Shown here: in pieces, positions 63,351 through 64,000 of the stretch
Layout: every line of letters begins with the position of its first letter
How positions within the stretch are numbered: position 1 is the first letter of the stretch
From: Mycobacterium asiaticum
Lineage (GTDB): Bacteria; Actinomycetota; Actinomycetes; Mycobacteriales; Mycobacteriaceae
Direction of reading: 5' to 3'
Assembly (NCBI RefSeq): GCF_001668675.1
Contig: NZ_LZKQ01000100.1
Location: 1 to 64,000, forward strand
DNA length: 64,000 nt
Position numbers and translations under genes: made by a program
The notes under the pieces: generated by a model
What the model saw: the letters and a program-made list of their open reading frames with translations, nothing else
Database searches by the model: none
Told to the model about the DNA's origin: nothing

Positions 63351-63608
63351 TCAGCCGCAGGGTGCGTCACCGGGCGTGTAGTAGGGCACGCCCTCGCGGG
63401 TGTAGCAGGGCGGACGTCCCTCGTCGCGCTGCCTGGCCTCGTCGACCGCATCCGCCGCGGCAATGCTGCCCAGCGGGCAATCGATCCGGTTCGGATAGGA
63501 ACCTTCCCCGGCAGCGGGACAGGGATTCGCGGATGCCGCTGGCGCGACGGAAATCTGGAATGCCGCTACCGCGATGGCGGCCAGCAAAGCGGGTGTGAAT
63601 TTCTTCAT
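63351..63608 (-). CDS. Small secreted cysteine-containing protein
   Basis: An 85-residue protein with a clear signal peptide (KKFTPALLAAIAVAAFQISVAPAASA, ending near residue 27) and four cysteines in the mature part (CPA, DCPLG, PCYT, PCG), likely two disulfides. Exported; function unknown. It is divergent from the partial gene at 63787. Confidence 0.7.
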   Translation of the reverse strand: MKKFTPALLAAIAVAAFQISVAPAASANPCPAAGEGSYPNRIDCPLGSIAAADAVDEARQRDEGRPPCYTREGVPYYTPGDAPCG

Positions 63609-63786
63609 GGTGACAATTTAGCGCCGTGGTTGACGCAGCGGCGCAGGAATTCGACGACGGCTAACCCGCGAATATGTATGGGAAGCGTCATTCCGATGTC
63701 GATTCGCAAACGTTGCGGCGGGTCGGAACATCGCCGGTGATATATATGAGCAGCAAATTCCGCTGCGATCTCTTGAGGTTTGCCTG

Positions 63787-64000
63787 GTGACGTCAGTGAG
63801 CAGAGCTGTAGCATCGGTTGCCCTGACGCTCATGGCCATCGCGGGCAACATTACGGCGCTGACACCGGTTAATGCTGGCGCCGAGGTTGTGCCAGCGGCC
63901 GGCGCTACGGTTCTGACGCTCGATCCTGCTTTTCGCTCCTTACCCGGCAACTGGCTGCGTGGCGAACTGTTCGCAGCTCCGAATGTGGTGGCGAAAGTCC
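63787..64000 (+). CDS. Secreted protein, N-terminal part (runs off the window)
   Basis: A GTG with GAGG 7 bases before it opens a frame reaching the window end (71 codons). It begins with a hydrophobic signal peptide (SVSRAVASVALTLMAIAGNI, cleavage probably near VNAGA) and continues VLTLDPAFRSLPGNWL. No family can be assigned from this fragment. Confidence 0.6.
   Translation, partial: MTSVSRAVASVALTLMAIAGNITALTPVNAGAEVVPAAGATVLTLDPAFRSLPGNWLRGELFAAPNVVAKV

Noticed and set aside
63618-63950. 110-codon minus-strand frame at the right end
   Set aside because: It opposes a signal-peptide-bearing plus-strand frame with a ribosome-binding site and has no coding features of its own.

Overview
The window is chromosomal DNA from a slow-growing mycobacterium of a lineage that carries PE_PGRS genes. 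The evidence is very high GC content, dense GTG/ATG starts with overlapping genes, four PE_PGRS genes, and long stretches recognisable as the M. tuberculosis Rv3795-to-Rv3752c neighbourhood read backwards. The species cannot be named from this sequence. No insertion sequence, CRISPR array, rRNA or replication origin was seen.

Layout. 1-0.99 kb: the end of a cupredoxin gene, an AHSA1/SRPBCC gene, and an ArsR tail that runs directly into the first ~40 codons of embB. This junction is damaged by G/C homopolymers and is probably an assembly join. 1-16.3 kb: cell-wall arabinan genes on the minus strand (dprE1-dprE2-aftA-embC, then embA-embB'), with embR inserted between embC and embA on the plus strand. 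Upstream of these lie a GtrA-family protein gene, a Gre-factor homologue and an unusual four-gene operon: a GTP-cyclohydrolase-I-like T-fold, a 6-PTPS/QueD-like T-fold, NfeD and flotillin. 16.4-25 kb: a C39-like secreted protease, a PE_PGRS gene, the galactan assembly/export operon rfbE(wzt)-glfT1-rfbD(wzm) with an appended methyltransferase, the proteasome activator bpa, and an Rv3779-type membrane protein. 25-36.8 kb: an Rv3778c-like aminotransferase, quinone oxidoreductase, tRNA-Ser(UGA), an Rv2629-family protein, LipE, EchA21, HisC2, tRNA-Ser(GCU), tRNA-Arg(ACG), a PE protein, a phosphotransferase and an Rv3767c-like methyltransferase. 36.8-42.5 kb: three consecutive PE_PGRS genes sharing an upstream box, then a GH25 phage-lysin-like gene. 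42.5-48.4 kb: a CyaY-like protein, two small membrane proteins, the two-component system TcrXY, lipoprotein LpqH and an alkylsulfatase-type metallo-hydrolase. 48.4-55.3 kb: an acyl-CoA metabolism operon with a TetR regulator, a histidine phosphatase, FadE36-type phosphotransferase and an Rv3760-like LapA protein. 55.3-61.6 kb: the proXVWZ osmolyte importer, an Rv3755c-like protein, TyrA, Rv3753c-like protein, TadA and tRNA-Ser(CGA). 61.6-64 kb: an accessory stretch (DUF4236 protein, a helical partner and two secreted proteins).

Functionally, the left third supplies and polymerises the arabinogalactan precursor. DprE1/DprE2 make decaprenyl-phosphoryl-arabinose, AftA and Emb proteins polymerise arabinan, GlfT1 starts galactan, and RfbD/RfbE export it. 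EmbR is the local FHA-domain regulator. The best candidates for an undescribed system are the pterin-fold/flotillin operon at 13.9-16.3 kb, preceded by three phased GATTCT iterons, and the shared TGACGCTAnCGT box in front of the tandem PE_PGRS genes.
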